Source: Desulfuromonas sp.
Lineage (GTDB): Bacteria > Desulfobacterota > Desulfuromonadia > Desulfuromonadales > Desulfuromonadaceae
Reading direction: 5' to 3'
DNA length: 57,330 bases
Assembly (NCBI GenBank): GCA_002869685.1
Contig: PKUE01000117.1
Span: 1 to 57,330, forward strand
The translations under genes were made by a program, and so were the position numbers. The notes below the pieces were generated by a model that worked only from the letters and a program-made list of their open reading frames with translations, was not told where the DNA came from and did no database searches. Numbering within the stretch: position 1 is the stretch's first letter; each line of letters starts with the position of its first letter. Shown piece by piece: positions 43,665 to 51,134 of the stretch.

Positions 43665-44309
43665 ATGGTGATTTATTCACATGACACTGCCAGTTTCGAT
43701 GTCGATCCGCAATGCGGCTTTACGCCGCTGTGTCCCAATGAACTGCCCGTCGCCGATGGTGACGCCATTGTTGCCGAATTGAATGGTCAGGCTGGCTTTG
43801 CCCGATTAAGGGTGGTGAGCAAAGATTGCCACCCGGCCCAGGCACCCTGGATTGCCGAGTGTGGCGAAGAAATTCTGCAGCCGGTGGCAGGCGACTATCC
43901 CGATCTGGATGTCAAATGGCCGTCGCACTGTGTGGTGGGAACCAAAGGCAACCAGTTGATCCCCGGTTTGCCGCAAGAGCAGGACTATGATCTGGTGGTG
44001 GAAAAAGGGCAGGACCCGCACATGCATCCCTATGGCGCCTGCTTTCATGACCTGGGTGAGAAAAAGACCACCGGCGCTATTGAATGGCTGCGAGACAACG
44101 GTATCGCCACGATTCTGGTTGGCGGACTGGCCACCGATTATTGTGTCAAGACCACGGCGCTGCAGTTGGTGCGCAACGGTTTCAAGGTGGTGGTTAACCT
44201 GGCCGCCTGTCGTGGGGTGGCGGCGCAGACCACTGAAGCGGCAATTGTCGAGATGCGACAGGCCGGAATTGTTGTGATTGCCGACAGTCGCGAACTGGAG
44301 GCGGCATGA
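43665..44309 (+). CDS. pncA: Nicotinamidase
   Basis: This isochorismatase-fold hydrolase converts nicotinamide to nicotinate in NAD salvage. The catalytic triad is visible: Asp in FDVDPQCGF, Lys in VVEKGQDP and Cys in ATDYCVKTTAL. Metal ligands are in the KDCHPAQAPW and HMHPYG regions. AAGGA precedes ATG 43665. Its 3' end overlaps pncB by 4 bp (ATGA), so enzyme and consumer are coupled. Confidence 0.93.
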   Translation: MVIYSHDTASFDVDPQCGFTPLCPNELPVADGDAIVAELNGQAGFARLRVVSKDCHPAQAPWIAECGEEILQPVAGDYPDLDVKWPSHCVVGTKGNQLIPGLPQEQDYDLVVEKGQDPHMHPYGACFHDLGEKKTTGAIEWLRDNGIATILVGGLATDYCVKTTALQLVRNGFKVVVNLAACRGVAAQTTEAAIVEMRQAGIVVIADSRELEAA

Positions 44310-45511
44310 CGACACAGGTTACGGACCGCCCACTGATTCACAGCCTGCTCGATACCGATCTGTACAAAATCACCATGCTGCAGGCCTTCTTTCATGCGCC
44401 GGAATTTCGTACGGTCTCAGTCGAGTGGAAATTCGCCTGCCGAAATGATAACGGGTTTGATCTGACCACCTTGCGCGACGATGTGGTGTGGCAGTTGGAG
44501 CAGGTGTGTTTACTCCATTTCAGTGAAGAGGAACTGGATTATCTCGACCATTTTCCCTTCTTTACCCATGATTTCATTGAGTTTTTGCGGATTTTTCATC
44601 TCGATATGCGTTTTGTGACTCTGACGGTTGTCGATGACGTGTTGGATATTCGCTTCCGCGGTCCGTTGTTGCATGTCACGTTGCTGGAAATCTGCACCCT
44701 GGCAATCATCAGCGAGTTACACACACTGGCCCATTATGGTGGGATTGATTTGGATCAGGCCCGTCAACGGTTGGAGGAGAAAATAGCGCTGCTCAAAGCG
44801 GCCGGGCCGATGCCCGGTTTTCATTTTGCCGATTTTGGCACCCGTCGGCGTGCCAGTCGTGCCTGGCAGGAAGAAGCCGTCTGTCGCCTCCACGAAGCGC
44901 TTCCCGACTATTTTGCCGGCACCAGCAATCTTGATCTGGCCCGGCGTTATCATCTGATGCCCATCGGCACCATGGCTCATGAGTGGTTTCAGGCCTGGCA
45001 GGCGGTAACCCGGCTTGCGGATGCACAGAAAGCGGCGCTGGAAGGCTGGGTGCGGGAATACCGGGGCCGCCTTGGAATTGCCTTGACCGATTGTTACAAT
45101 ATGGACGCGTTTATGCGCGATTTTTCCGATCCCTATTTTGGCAAATTGTACGACGGCCTGCGCCACGACAGTGGCCCGCCAATCGTATGGGGTGAGAAAG
45201 CCATCGCCATGTATGAGGCGATGGAGGTTGATCCCCGTTCCAAAACCCTGGTGTTCAGCGACAGCCTGACTTTTGAGCGCATGATTGAGATTTATCAGTA
45301 CTTTAAAGACCGGGTTCAGGTGTCGTTCGGTATCGGCACCATGCTGACCAATGATGTCGGCGGGGCACCGCTGAATATCGTGATTAAATTGGTGGCTGCC
45401 AATGGTAGGCCGGTGGCCAAGATTTCCGACGAGCCGGGTAAGAGCATGTGCGAAGATGAAGGCTATCTTCACTATATGGCATCGGTCTACGGAATCGATC
45501 TGGGAATGTAA
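44306..45511 (+). CDS. pncB: Nicotinate phosphoribosyltransferase
   Basis: This 401-residue enzyme makes nicotinate mononucleotide from nicotinate and PRPP with ATP. Family motifs: LDTDLYKITMLQAFF at the N terminus, FADFGTRRRAS, GTSNLDLARRY, PIGTMAHEW (phospho-His region), LTDCYNMDAFMRDF and FGIGTMLTNDVGG. It completes the Preiss-Handler entry from pncA. Confidence 0.95.
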   Translation: MTTQVTDRPLIHSLLDTDLYKITMLQAFFHAPEFRTVSVEWKFACRNDNGFDLTTLRDDVVWQLEQVCLLHFSEEELDYLDHFPFFTHDFIEFLRIFHLDMRFVTLTVVDDVLDIRFRGPLLHVTLLEICTLAIISELHTLAHYGGIDLDQARQRLEEKIALLKAAGPMPGFHFADFGTRRRASRAWQEEAVCRLHEALPDYFAGTSNLDLARRYHLMPIGTMAHEWFQAWQAVTRLADAQKAALEGWVREYRGRLGIALTDCYNMDAFMRDFSDPYFGKLYDGLRHDSGPPIVWGEKAIAMYEAMEVDPRSKTLVFSDSLTFERMIEIYQYFKDRVQVSFGIGTMLTNDVGGAPLNIVIKLVAANGRPVAKISDEPGKSMCEDEGYLHYMASVYGIDLGM

Positions 45512-45541
45512 CAGACCTCTTCGGGAAGACGAATAACTCAT

Positions 45542-46219
45542 ATGAGCGAGAATCGATTACGAAAAATATCCTTGTATTCCTTCGGCCTTTTTCTGGCAGT
45601 CAGTGCTCTGTTTGCCATTTATACGGTTGTGACAGGATCGTTTGGCGCTTTTGAAATTCGTGTCCTGGTGACTACAACGGTGATCGCCGCTGCCAGCATC
45701 TGTTCCTTGTGCTGCAGCGCTTATATTGCCGCAACACGCCAGCGTTGGCCCGGAGTGACCGGCATCGCTCTGGCCGGTATCGCGGCGGTTTTGGCGATTT
45801 GCGGGGCCTGGATTGATCCACATGGCGATACCTTCTGGCGGACTGTGGCGGTGTTTACCGTCTGGGCCATTGCGTTCGCCCATGCGCTGGCGTTACTGAT
45901 GGTGCGTCTGGAGGCACGGTTTAACGGGTTGCGTCTGGCAACGGCAGTGACCATCGGTGCCAATGCCTTGGTGTTTACCACCATGATCGTGACCGGCTAT
46001 GACGATGATGCCATCTTTAAATTGATTGCCGTCCTTTCCATTCTCGCTGCGCTGGAAACACTGTTGGTTCCGATGATGGCAAAAATCTCCGCTCGTGAGC
46101 AGAGCCGCAGTGGACACCCTGATCTGGTGTTGTTTCGGGATGACTCCGACGGGTATTACGATCGTCGCGGCCATCGTTATCTGGTGCAGCGTGTTGAAGA
46201 AGACCATTCGCCGCGATGA
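45542..46219 (+). CDS. Membrane protein of unknown function, six helices
   Basis: I do not recognise this 225-residue protein. It has about six hydrophobic segments (near residues 10-30, 40-62, 72-90, 100-120, 135-152, 160-178). A polar C-terminal tail (180-225) has YYDRRGHRYLVQRV. There is no signal peptide and no catalytic motif. It follows pncB by 30 bp and overlaps the radical SAM gene (ATGA), so it is co-transcribed with both. Confidence 0.75.
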   Translation: MSENRLRKISLYSFGLFLAVSALFAIYTVVTGSFGAFEIRVLVTTTVIAAASICSLCCSAYIAATRQRWPGVTGIALAGIAAVLAICGAWIDPHGDTFWRTVAVFTVWAIAFAHALALLMVRLEARFNGLRLATAVTIGANALVFTTMIVTGYDDDAIFKLIAVLSILAALETLLVPMMAKISAREQSRSGHPDLVLFRDDSDGYYDRRGHRYLVQRVEEDHSPR

Positions 46220-47244
46220 CGGATTGGTATTGCAGCCGCCCTTTTAACTGGCTGGAGATCCATACCGACGGATCGGCTTTTGTCTGCTGCCCGGCCTGGT
46301 TGCGTCGTCCCGTTGGTAATCTGCTCACGTCATCCTGGCAGGAGGTCTGGAACAGCCCCACCGCCATTGAATTACGCAAGACCATCCTCAATGGCAGCTT
46401 TCATTATTGCAGCGTCAAGCGTTGCCCGTTTCTGGCCCAAAAACAACCGCCGGTGTGTGCTGCCGGACAGGTTGTGGATGGTGACGTTGGTGTGGCCTTT
46501 ACGCAGGGGCTCAGTAGCTTGCCGTCTCCGCCGCGTATTCTCAACCTGAGTTATGATCCGCGCTGTAATCTTCACTGTCCGAGCTGTCGTCAACAGCCTG
46601 TAGTTCTCACCGCCGAGCAGCGTGAGCGGATTGATGTTCTGACCACGCTGGTGATGGGCGAGCTGGCGCCCCATATCGAAGAGTTGCGCATCAGTGGCCA
46701 TGGTGATCCTTTCGCCGCCGCAGCCTACCGTCAGGTGCTGGTGAGTATTGATGGGGTTCGTTTCCCCCGGCTGAAACGGCTGCATCTGCACAGCAATGGG
46801 CTGCTGTGGACGGCTGCAACCTGGCACACTCTGGCGAATATCCATCCCTATGTTCATTCTGCCGAGATCTCGGTTGATGCAGCTGATGCCCCGGTGTATC
46901 AACGCAATCGCGGGGGGGATTTCTCCCGCCTGCTCGACAATCTGGCTTTTATTCACCAGCTGAATCTTGATCTGGAGCTCAGCTGTGTGGTCCAACACAA
47001 CAACTATCACCAGATGAGCGATTTTGTTGCATTGTCACGCCGCTTCGGTGCGCGCAGCTATTTCAGCCCCCTGATCAACTGGGGAACCTGGAGTCGCGAC
47101 GAGTATCGACGCCGGGCTGTTCATCGCGCCGATCATCCCGACCACGATGCTTTTCTGTGGCAGCTGAATCAGGTGGCGCTATTGCCGGATGTTTCCGTCG
47201 GCCACCTTGCCCCGTTGCTATCGCGTCATGTGCCGCGTGGGTAA
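46216..47244 (+). CDS. Radical SAM protein with N-terminal SPASM-like cluster
   Basis: This 342-residue protein has the radical SAM triad CNLHCPSC (C117, C121, C124) unusually far from the N terminus. Ahead of it are six cysteines (C6, C24, C25, C65, C70, C81) in a SPASM-like context: VCCPAWL, GNLLTSSWQEVWNSP, YCSVKRCPF. In most SPASM proteins this auxiliary-cluster module follows the radical SAM barrel. The middle of the protein (LRISGHGDPFAA, LHLHSNG, AEISVDAADAPVYQRNR) fits the barrel's GGEP, later strands and SAM contacts. It probably modifies a peptide or protein. The substrate is unknown, and no precursor peptide was identified with confidence. Confidence 0.82.
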   Translation: MTDWYCSRPFNWLEIHTDGSAFVCCPAWLRRPVGNLLTSSWQEVWNSPTAIELRKTILNGSFHYCSVKRCPFLAQKQPPVCAAGQVVDGDVGVAFTQGLSSLPSPPRILNLSYDPRCNLHCPSCRQQPVVLTAEQRERIDVLTTLVMGELAPHIEELRISGHGDPFAAAAYRQVLVSIDGVRFPRLKRLHLHSNGLLWTAATWHTLANIHPYVHSAEISVDAADAPVYQRNRGGDFSRLLDNLAFIHQLNLDLELSCVVQHNNYHQMSDFVALSRRFGARSYFSPLINWGTWSRDEYRRRAVHRADHPDHDAFLWQLNQVALLPDVSVGHLAPLLSRHVPRG

Positions 47245-47264
47245 AAAAATTTTTCCTTTTTTCG

Positions 47265-47293
47265 TGTAACTCCTGTTTCCCTATCGGCGAACT
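47265..47293 (+). promoter_or_regulatory. Candidate ECF sigma promoter of the stress cassette
   Basis: TGTAACT (47265-47271), 16 bp, CGAACT (47288-47293). The GTAAC-N16-CGAA layout resembles, from memory, promoters reported for SigF-like ECF factors in Caulobacter. It is about 67 bp before a cassette that encodes its own ECF sigma factor, which suggests autoregulation. Confidence 0.5.
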
Positions 47294-47359
47294 CTTAGTT
47301 ACCGCCGCTTTTGGATCGGGGCGGTCGAGAGATCGAACTTATTTTGGACAGGAGTTGTT

Positions 47360-47830
47360 ATGAAACAGATCAAGCGAAATTCAGTTGATCGTCCCGCGCG
47401 GATGGTCATGGCAGTGATGGTGGTGCTGGCGGTGTGCTGGGTGACGGACGTCGCCGCTTTTCAACGCCAGGTTACCCGGACTGGAGCGAACGGTAACAGC
47501 GCTTCACGCAACACTACGGTGACGCGCAGCGATGACGGTTATCAACGTGATGTCGTACGGCAGGGACCGCAGGGCAATACCCGGACCAAAAGCTCGCAAG
47601 GGCAGTGGGACGCCGACAGCGGCACCTGGACCCGCCAGACCACGGCAACCAATGCCAATGGCCAAAGTACCTCAGCATCGAGCAGCGTCACCGGCAATGA
47701 CCAGGGTTACGGTAAGACCACCACCGTAACCGGTCCCCAGGGTTCTACGGCAACACGAACCGTTGATGGACACTGGGATGCCAATACCAACACCTGGACG
47801 AAAAGTGTCAGCACGGAGGTGAACCAATGA
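47360..47830 (+). CDS. Secreted protein with two tandem 57-residue repeats
   Basis: This 156-residue protein has a signal peptide (hydrophobic 15-30, cleavage near VAAFQ). Its mature part is two copies of one unit, residues 42-97 and 98-154. Each unit runs ANGxSxS...VT..D.GY......GPQG.T.T....G.WDA.T.TWT. The repeats are rich in Thr, Ser, Gly, Asn and Gln and have no Cys, suggesting a beta-rich exported or cell-surface protein. I do not recognise the family. GGACAGGAG precedes ATG 47360. It is the first gene of the ECF cassette, and the EF-hand gene overlaps its stop. Confidence 0.82.
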   Translation: MKQIKRNSVDRPARMVMAVMVVLAVCWVTDVAAFQRQVTRTGANGNSASRNTTVTRSDDGYQRDVVRQGPQGNTRTKSSQGQWDADSGTWTRQTTATNANGQSTSASSSVTGNDQGYGKTTTVTGPQGSTATRTVDGHWDANTNTWTKSVSTEVNQ

Positions 47831-48147
47831 TGGCGCGTGTATGGCGTCCGTTCTCTAGCGTTGAGCGGCTGGTGCTGGTACTTATAGTCACTGCGGTGCT
47901 TTCGTCTTGCCTCCTTTATGGTCGGGCTTATGCTCTGGGGACTCAGCAGAAGCCGCTAGATATGTTGTACAACGCCGCCGACAGTGATGGGAATGGCTTG
48001 ATCAGCGAATCGGAATGGCATACGGTGATGCAAAGGCGTTTTGAGGAAATTGATACCAATGACGACGGTCAGGTTTCTCTCGACGAGATGGCTGCCAGTC
48101 GTGAAACTACCCGGGAACGGTTCCGGGCCATGCGTCAGGCGCGTTGA
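47827..48147 (+). CDS. EF-hand calcium-binding protein, exported or anchored
   Basis: This 106-residue protein has an N-terminal hydrophobic segment (residues 14-30) with a possible lipobox (VLSSC, Cys 28). Two canonical EF-hand loops follow: DSDGNGLISESE (52-63) and DTNDDGQVSLDE (76-87), both with the full set of Asp/Asn/Ser/Glu ligands. It should bind two Ca2+ in the periplasm. GGAGG precedes ATG 47827, which overlaps the repeat-protein stop. The next gene is the sigma factor. Confidence 0.87.
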   Translation: MMARVWRPFSSVERLVLVLIVTAVLSSCLLYGRAYALGTQQKPLDMLYNAADSDGNGLISESEWHTVMQRRFEEIDTNDDGQVSLDEMAASRETTRERFRAMRQAR

Positions 48148-48207
48148 CCGGTGTGCACCATGGCAACAAGGTTGGCCATGACGACACCGGCGGCAGGAAG
48201 CCCGGTT

Positions 48208-48828
48208 ATGACACGTAGCGCTGCAAATATCCACTGGCAGAATGAAGACGATCTGAACATTGTTCAGCGCGTTCTCAACGGCAATCGCAATGACTTTGAG
48301 CTGTTGATGACGCGCTACCAGAACTATGTGTTCAAAATCATCTCCGGAATTCTGCCCAACGAGGTCGTTGAAGAGATGGCCCAGGATGTGTTTATCGAGG
48401 TCTACCGCTCCTTGTCGAAATTCAATGACCAGATGTCGTTCAAAAAATGGCTGGCAGGGATCACGGTACACCGCAGCTACGATTATTGGCGCCGTTACTA
48501 TCGCAATCGCGAAGTTCCGCTGAGTGCTCTGACGCCCTCGCATCAGGAGTGGATTGACGGCATCATTTCACATCATGCCACGGAGCAGTTTGAGCGTGAT
48601 GAAGCACGTCAGGAGGCCAGTGAGCTGCTTGATTATGCTCTGGCCGATTTGTCGGAGAAGGACCGCATCGCTTTGACTCTGGTGTATCTCGAAGGTTTGA
48701 CAGTCAAAGAGGCGGCGAAAGTTCTGGGGTGGAGTGCCATCAATGTTCGGGTGCGGGCACATCGTTCCAGAGAAAAAATGAGGCAGAAAATTGCACCATT
48801 GTTGCAGAAGGAGGGAGCCCATGTCTGA
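48208..48828 (+). CDS. ECF (RpoE-like) RNA polymerase sigma factor
   Basis: This 206-residue sigma-70 family protein has only regions 2 and 4. Region 2 (about 20-90) has DFELLMTRYQNYVFKI, EEMAQDVFIEVYRSL and FKKWLAGITVHRSYDYWRR. Region 4 (about 140-195) has LSEKDRIALTLVYLEGLTVKEAA and the recognition helix INVRVRAHRSREKMR. I prefer ATG 48208, preceded by AGGAAG; the frame extends to 48151. The next gene overlaps its end, as is usual for an anti-sigma factor. Confidence 0.9.
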   Translation: MTRSAANIHWQNEDDLNIVQRVLNGNRNDFELLMTRYQNYVFKIISGILPNEVVEEMAQDVFIEVYRSLSKFNDQMSFKKWLAGITVHRSYDYWRRYYRNREVPLSALTPSHQEWIDGIISHHATEQFERDEARQEASELLDYALADLSEKDRIALTLVYLEGLTVKEAAKVLGWSAINVRVRAHRSREKMRQKIAPLLQKEGAHV

Positions 48829-49183
48829 TGACAACATGAACAAAATCGAACAGGCATTGCGCACGGCTTACCAACAGTCCGAATCCCCTGTTCAGCCGGG
48901 CGAGCACTGGCGGCGCCAGGTGATGGAACGGATTAGTGCAGCGGAGGAAACCGTTCAGCTTCCCCAGGCGGAACCCTTTTCCGTCCCGACTCTTTTTTCC
49001 GGAGCGACCCGTATCCTTGAGGTCTCGCCAGCAATGGTGTGGGGCTTTGCAACAGCGTGCAGCCTGTGTGCAATTGTTGTCGGGGCCGTGGCATTTTATT
49101 CTTCCAGCGGGATGGACCCGTATATGTTCTCCATGATCGTTGATGATCCGGTGTTTGAAACACTGGCATTGCTGGCGCTGTGA
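48821..49183 (+). CDS. Putative membrane anti-sigma factor
   Basis: This 120-residue protein has a polar N-terminal domain (1-65) with MNKIEQALRTAYQ and EHWRRQVMERI helices. One transmembrane helix spans about 68-90, and a short tail follows. ATG 48821 lies inside the end of the sigma gene after GGAGG. Size, topology and position are those of small ECF anti-sigma factors such as CnrY. The zinc anti-sigma motif HxxxCxxC is absent. The assignment rests on context rather than sequence similarity. Confidence 0.65.
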   Translation: MSDDNMNKIEQALRTAYQQSESPVQPGEHWRRQVMERISAAEETVQLPQAEPFSVPTLFSGATRILEVSPAMVWGFATACSLCAIVVGAVAFYSSSGMDPYMFSMIVDDPVFETLALLAL

Positions 49184-49216
49184 AGGGGCTGAGATGGAGA
49201 GAGGATGTGAACAGTG

Positions 49217-49624
49217 ATGACTAAATGGAAACTGTGGATCGTCATGGTGGTTATTTTTGCCGCCGGAATCGGTGTGGGTATTGGTGGCACGGGCTTATGT
49301 ATTCGTCACAAAATTAATAGCGTGGTGGAGGAAGGGGCGCCAGCCATTTCCCGCCTGCTCACCGAGCGTCTCAGCAATCGCCTGGACTTGACGGCCGATC
49401 AGCAACGCGATGTGACCGAAACCCTCAACCGGACCCAACAACAGTTGGCGCAGTTGCGAAAGCAGATTCGTCCGCAGGTGCAGACATTGGTCCGCCAGAC
49501 GGTTCTGGATATCCGTGCCGGGCTGACGCCGAAACAACAGCAGGAATTTGATACATTTATTCAACCCTTTCGCGAGCGCTGGCAAGATCATCTGCGCCAG
49601 CAGGATAATGCCGACACAATATAG
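49217..49624 (+). CDS. Periplasmic CnrX/CpxP-like sensor protein
   Basis: This 135-residue protein has an N-terminal membrane anchor (residues 5-27, glycine-rich) and a periplasmic four-helix-type domain: LLTERLSNRLDLTADQQRDVTETLN, then LTPKQQQEFDTFIQPFRERW. The paired L-T-x-x-Q helices are typical of the CpxP/ZraP/CnrX heavy-metal-sensor superfamily. Next to a sigma/anti-sigma pair it would be the signal receptor, as CnrX is for CnrYH. There is no His- or Met-rich metal site, so the stimulus may be envelope damage rather than metal. Confidence 0.78.
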   Translation: MTKWKLWIVMVVIFAAGIGVGIGGTGLCIRHKINSVVEEGAPAISRLLTERLSNRLDLTADQQRDVTETLNRTQQQLAQLRKQIRPQVQTLVRQTVLDIRAGLTPKQQQEFDTFIQPFRERWQDHLRQQDNADTI

Positions 49625-49656
49625 TTGTCTGCTGCTGGTGCGCGGATAATCTCCTG

Positions 49657-49694
49657 AAGGCCGAACTGTCATGGACAGTCCGGCCTTTTTTTTT
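49657..49694 (+). terminator. Terminator closing the ECF cassette
   Basis: AAGGCCG-AACTGTC (49657-49670) pairs with GACAGTC-CGGCCTT (49674-49687), with an ATG loop and nine T. One unpaired base interrupts the 13-14-bp stem. Confidence 0.85.
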
Positions 49695-49817
49695 AACGTG
49701 TGATTTCTCGTCGGCTCGGCCAGCCTGCTGTGTCCTGGCCACAGCGCCATTGCTTTGTTACCCTTATGGTCAGTTCGGCTAAAACTCTCACGGGCTGATT
49801 TATTGTGAAAGGTTCCT

Positions 49818-51128
49818 ATGACGACCAGTAGCTGGGTACAACGTCTCTATCAGCGCCTTATTACCTCATCCGATCGGGACTGTCCGGAATTGTCCGCTGA
49901 AGCACTCCCGCATGTGGCAGGTAATTTCGTTTTGATCCTGCTCAGTCGGTTTTTATCCAAATTGGCAGACGCGCTATCAAATCCGAAGATTGTTTTGCCC
50001 TGGGTGATGGAAACCGTTCATGCCCCATTGTATCTGTTGGGATTTCTGGTTCCCATCCGTGAGGCTGGATCGTTAATTCCACAAGTTGTGATTGCCAGCT
50101 ATGTTCAGCGTCTGGCCATACGCAAAGGGGTATGGGTGGCCGGTAAAATGGTGGAAGTGGGTGCCATGACGGCTATTGCCCTGGTGGCCTGGCTGGGAAA
50201 CGGTGCCGTGGCTGGCTGGAGTATTGTACTGCTGCTGATTATTTTCAGTCTGGCACGCGGTTTTTGTTCCGTGGCATCAAAAGATGTCACCGGGAAAACG
50301 ATTGCCAAGAGTGTGCGCGGTCAGGCGAATGGGTGGGCGGCAAGCAGTGCCGGGCTGCTGACCCTGGTGCTGGGTGGCGGTTTTGTCCTCGGAGGCGGCG
50401 ATGATTTAACGGTTGCCGCCGTTGCCGGGTTGCTGGGGGCGGCCGTGGTGTTATGGTCGTTGGCGGCGTTGGCTTTTTCGCGGTTGCAGGAATTTCCCGG
50501 CGAGATCGAAACCGCAGAAACCCATCCGATTAAAGAATCCTGGCAACGTCTGGCCTTGTTGCGGCATGACCGCTCGTTTCGCCATTTTGTCATCACCCGG
50601 GCGCTGTTGTTGTGCTCGGCGCTGACGGCGCCCTATTACGTTATTCTGGCCCAGAAGGTTTATGGTTCTCAGCCGCAGTTGCTCGGCTTGTTTATTCTCG
50701 CCAGTGGTGCAGCCAGTCTGGTGTCGTCACCCGTGTGGGGACGTTTTTCCGATCGCTCCAGTCGGCTGGTGATGATGGCCGGAGCCTGCCTTACCCTGGT
50801 ATTGGGCGTCGTGGTCTTTTTGTTGGACCAGCTGGCTCCGCAGTTATTGGCAACGGCATGGTTGCTGCCGGGCTGTTATTTTCTGCTCAGTATCGCCCAC
50901 CAGGGCGTGCGTATTGGCCGGAAAACCTATGTGGTCAATCTGGGTAAAGGCAATCAACGGACCGAATATGTCGCGGTCAGCAACAGCCTGATTGGCGTCA
51001 TTCTGCTGGTGCTTGGTTTTACTGGAGCGCTGGCCTCGTTCATCGGTCTGAGCACCCTGATTTTGCTGCTGTCACTGATGGGTGGTGTCGGAATGATCAT
51101 GGCTCACCGCTTGCCTGATGTCGAATAG
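49818..51128 (+). CDS. Major facilitator superfamily transporter
   Basis: This 436-residue inner-membrane protein has about 12 hydrophobic segments in two halves, separated by a polar loop near residues 225-245 (FSRLQEFPGEIETAETHP). SPVWGRFSDRSSRLVMM matches the loop 8-9 copy of the MFS G-x-x-x-D-R motif. In the first half, REAGSLIPQVVIASYVQRLAIRKGVW occupies the loop 2-3 position. A soluble N-terminal stretch of about 35 residues precedes helix 1. The substrate is not evident. It stands alone between the cassette terminator and a convergent permease. Confidence 0.85.
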   Translation: MTTSSWVQRLYQRLITSSDRDCPELSAEALPHVAGNFVLILLSRFLSKLADALSNPKIVLPWVMETVHAPLYLLGFLVPIREAGSLIPQVVIASYVQRLAIRKGVWVAGKMVEVGAMTAIALVAWLGNGAVAGWSIVLLLIIFSLARGFCSVASKDVTGKTIAKSVRGQANGWAASSAGLLTLVLGGGFVLGGGDDLTVAAVAGLLGAAVVLWSLAALAFSRLQEFPGEIETAETHPIKESWQRLALLRHDRSFRHFVITRALLLCSALTAPYYVILAQKVYGSQPQLLGLFILASGAASLVSSPVWGRFSDRSSRLVMMAGACLTLVLGVVVFLLDQLAPQLLATAWLLPGCYFLLSIAHQGVRIGRKTYVVNLGKGNQRTEYVAVSNSLIGVILLVLGFTGALASFIGLSTLILLLSLMGGVGMIMAHRLPDVE

Positions 51129-51134
51129 CCGTGT

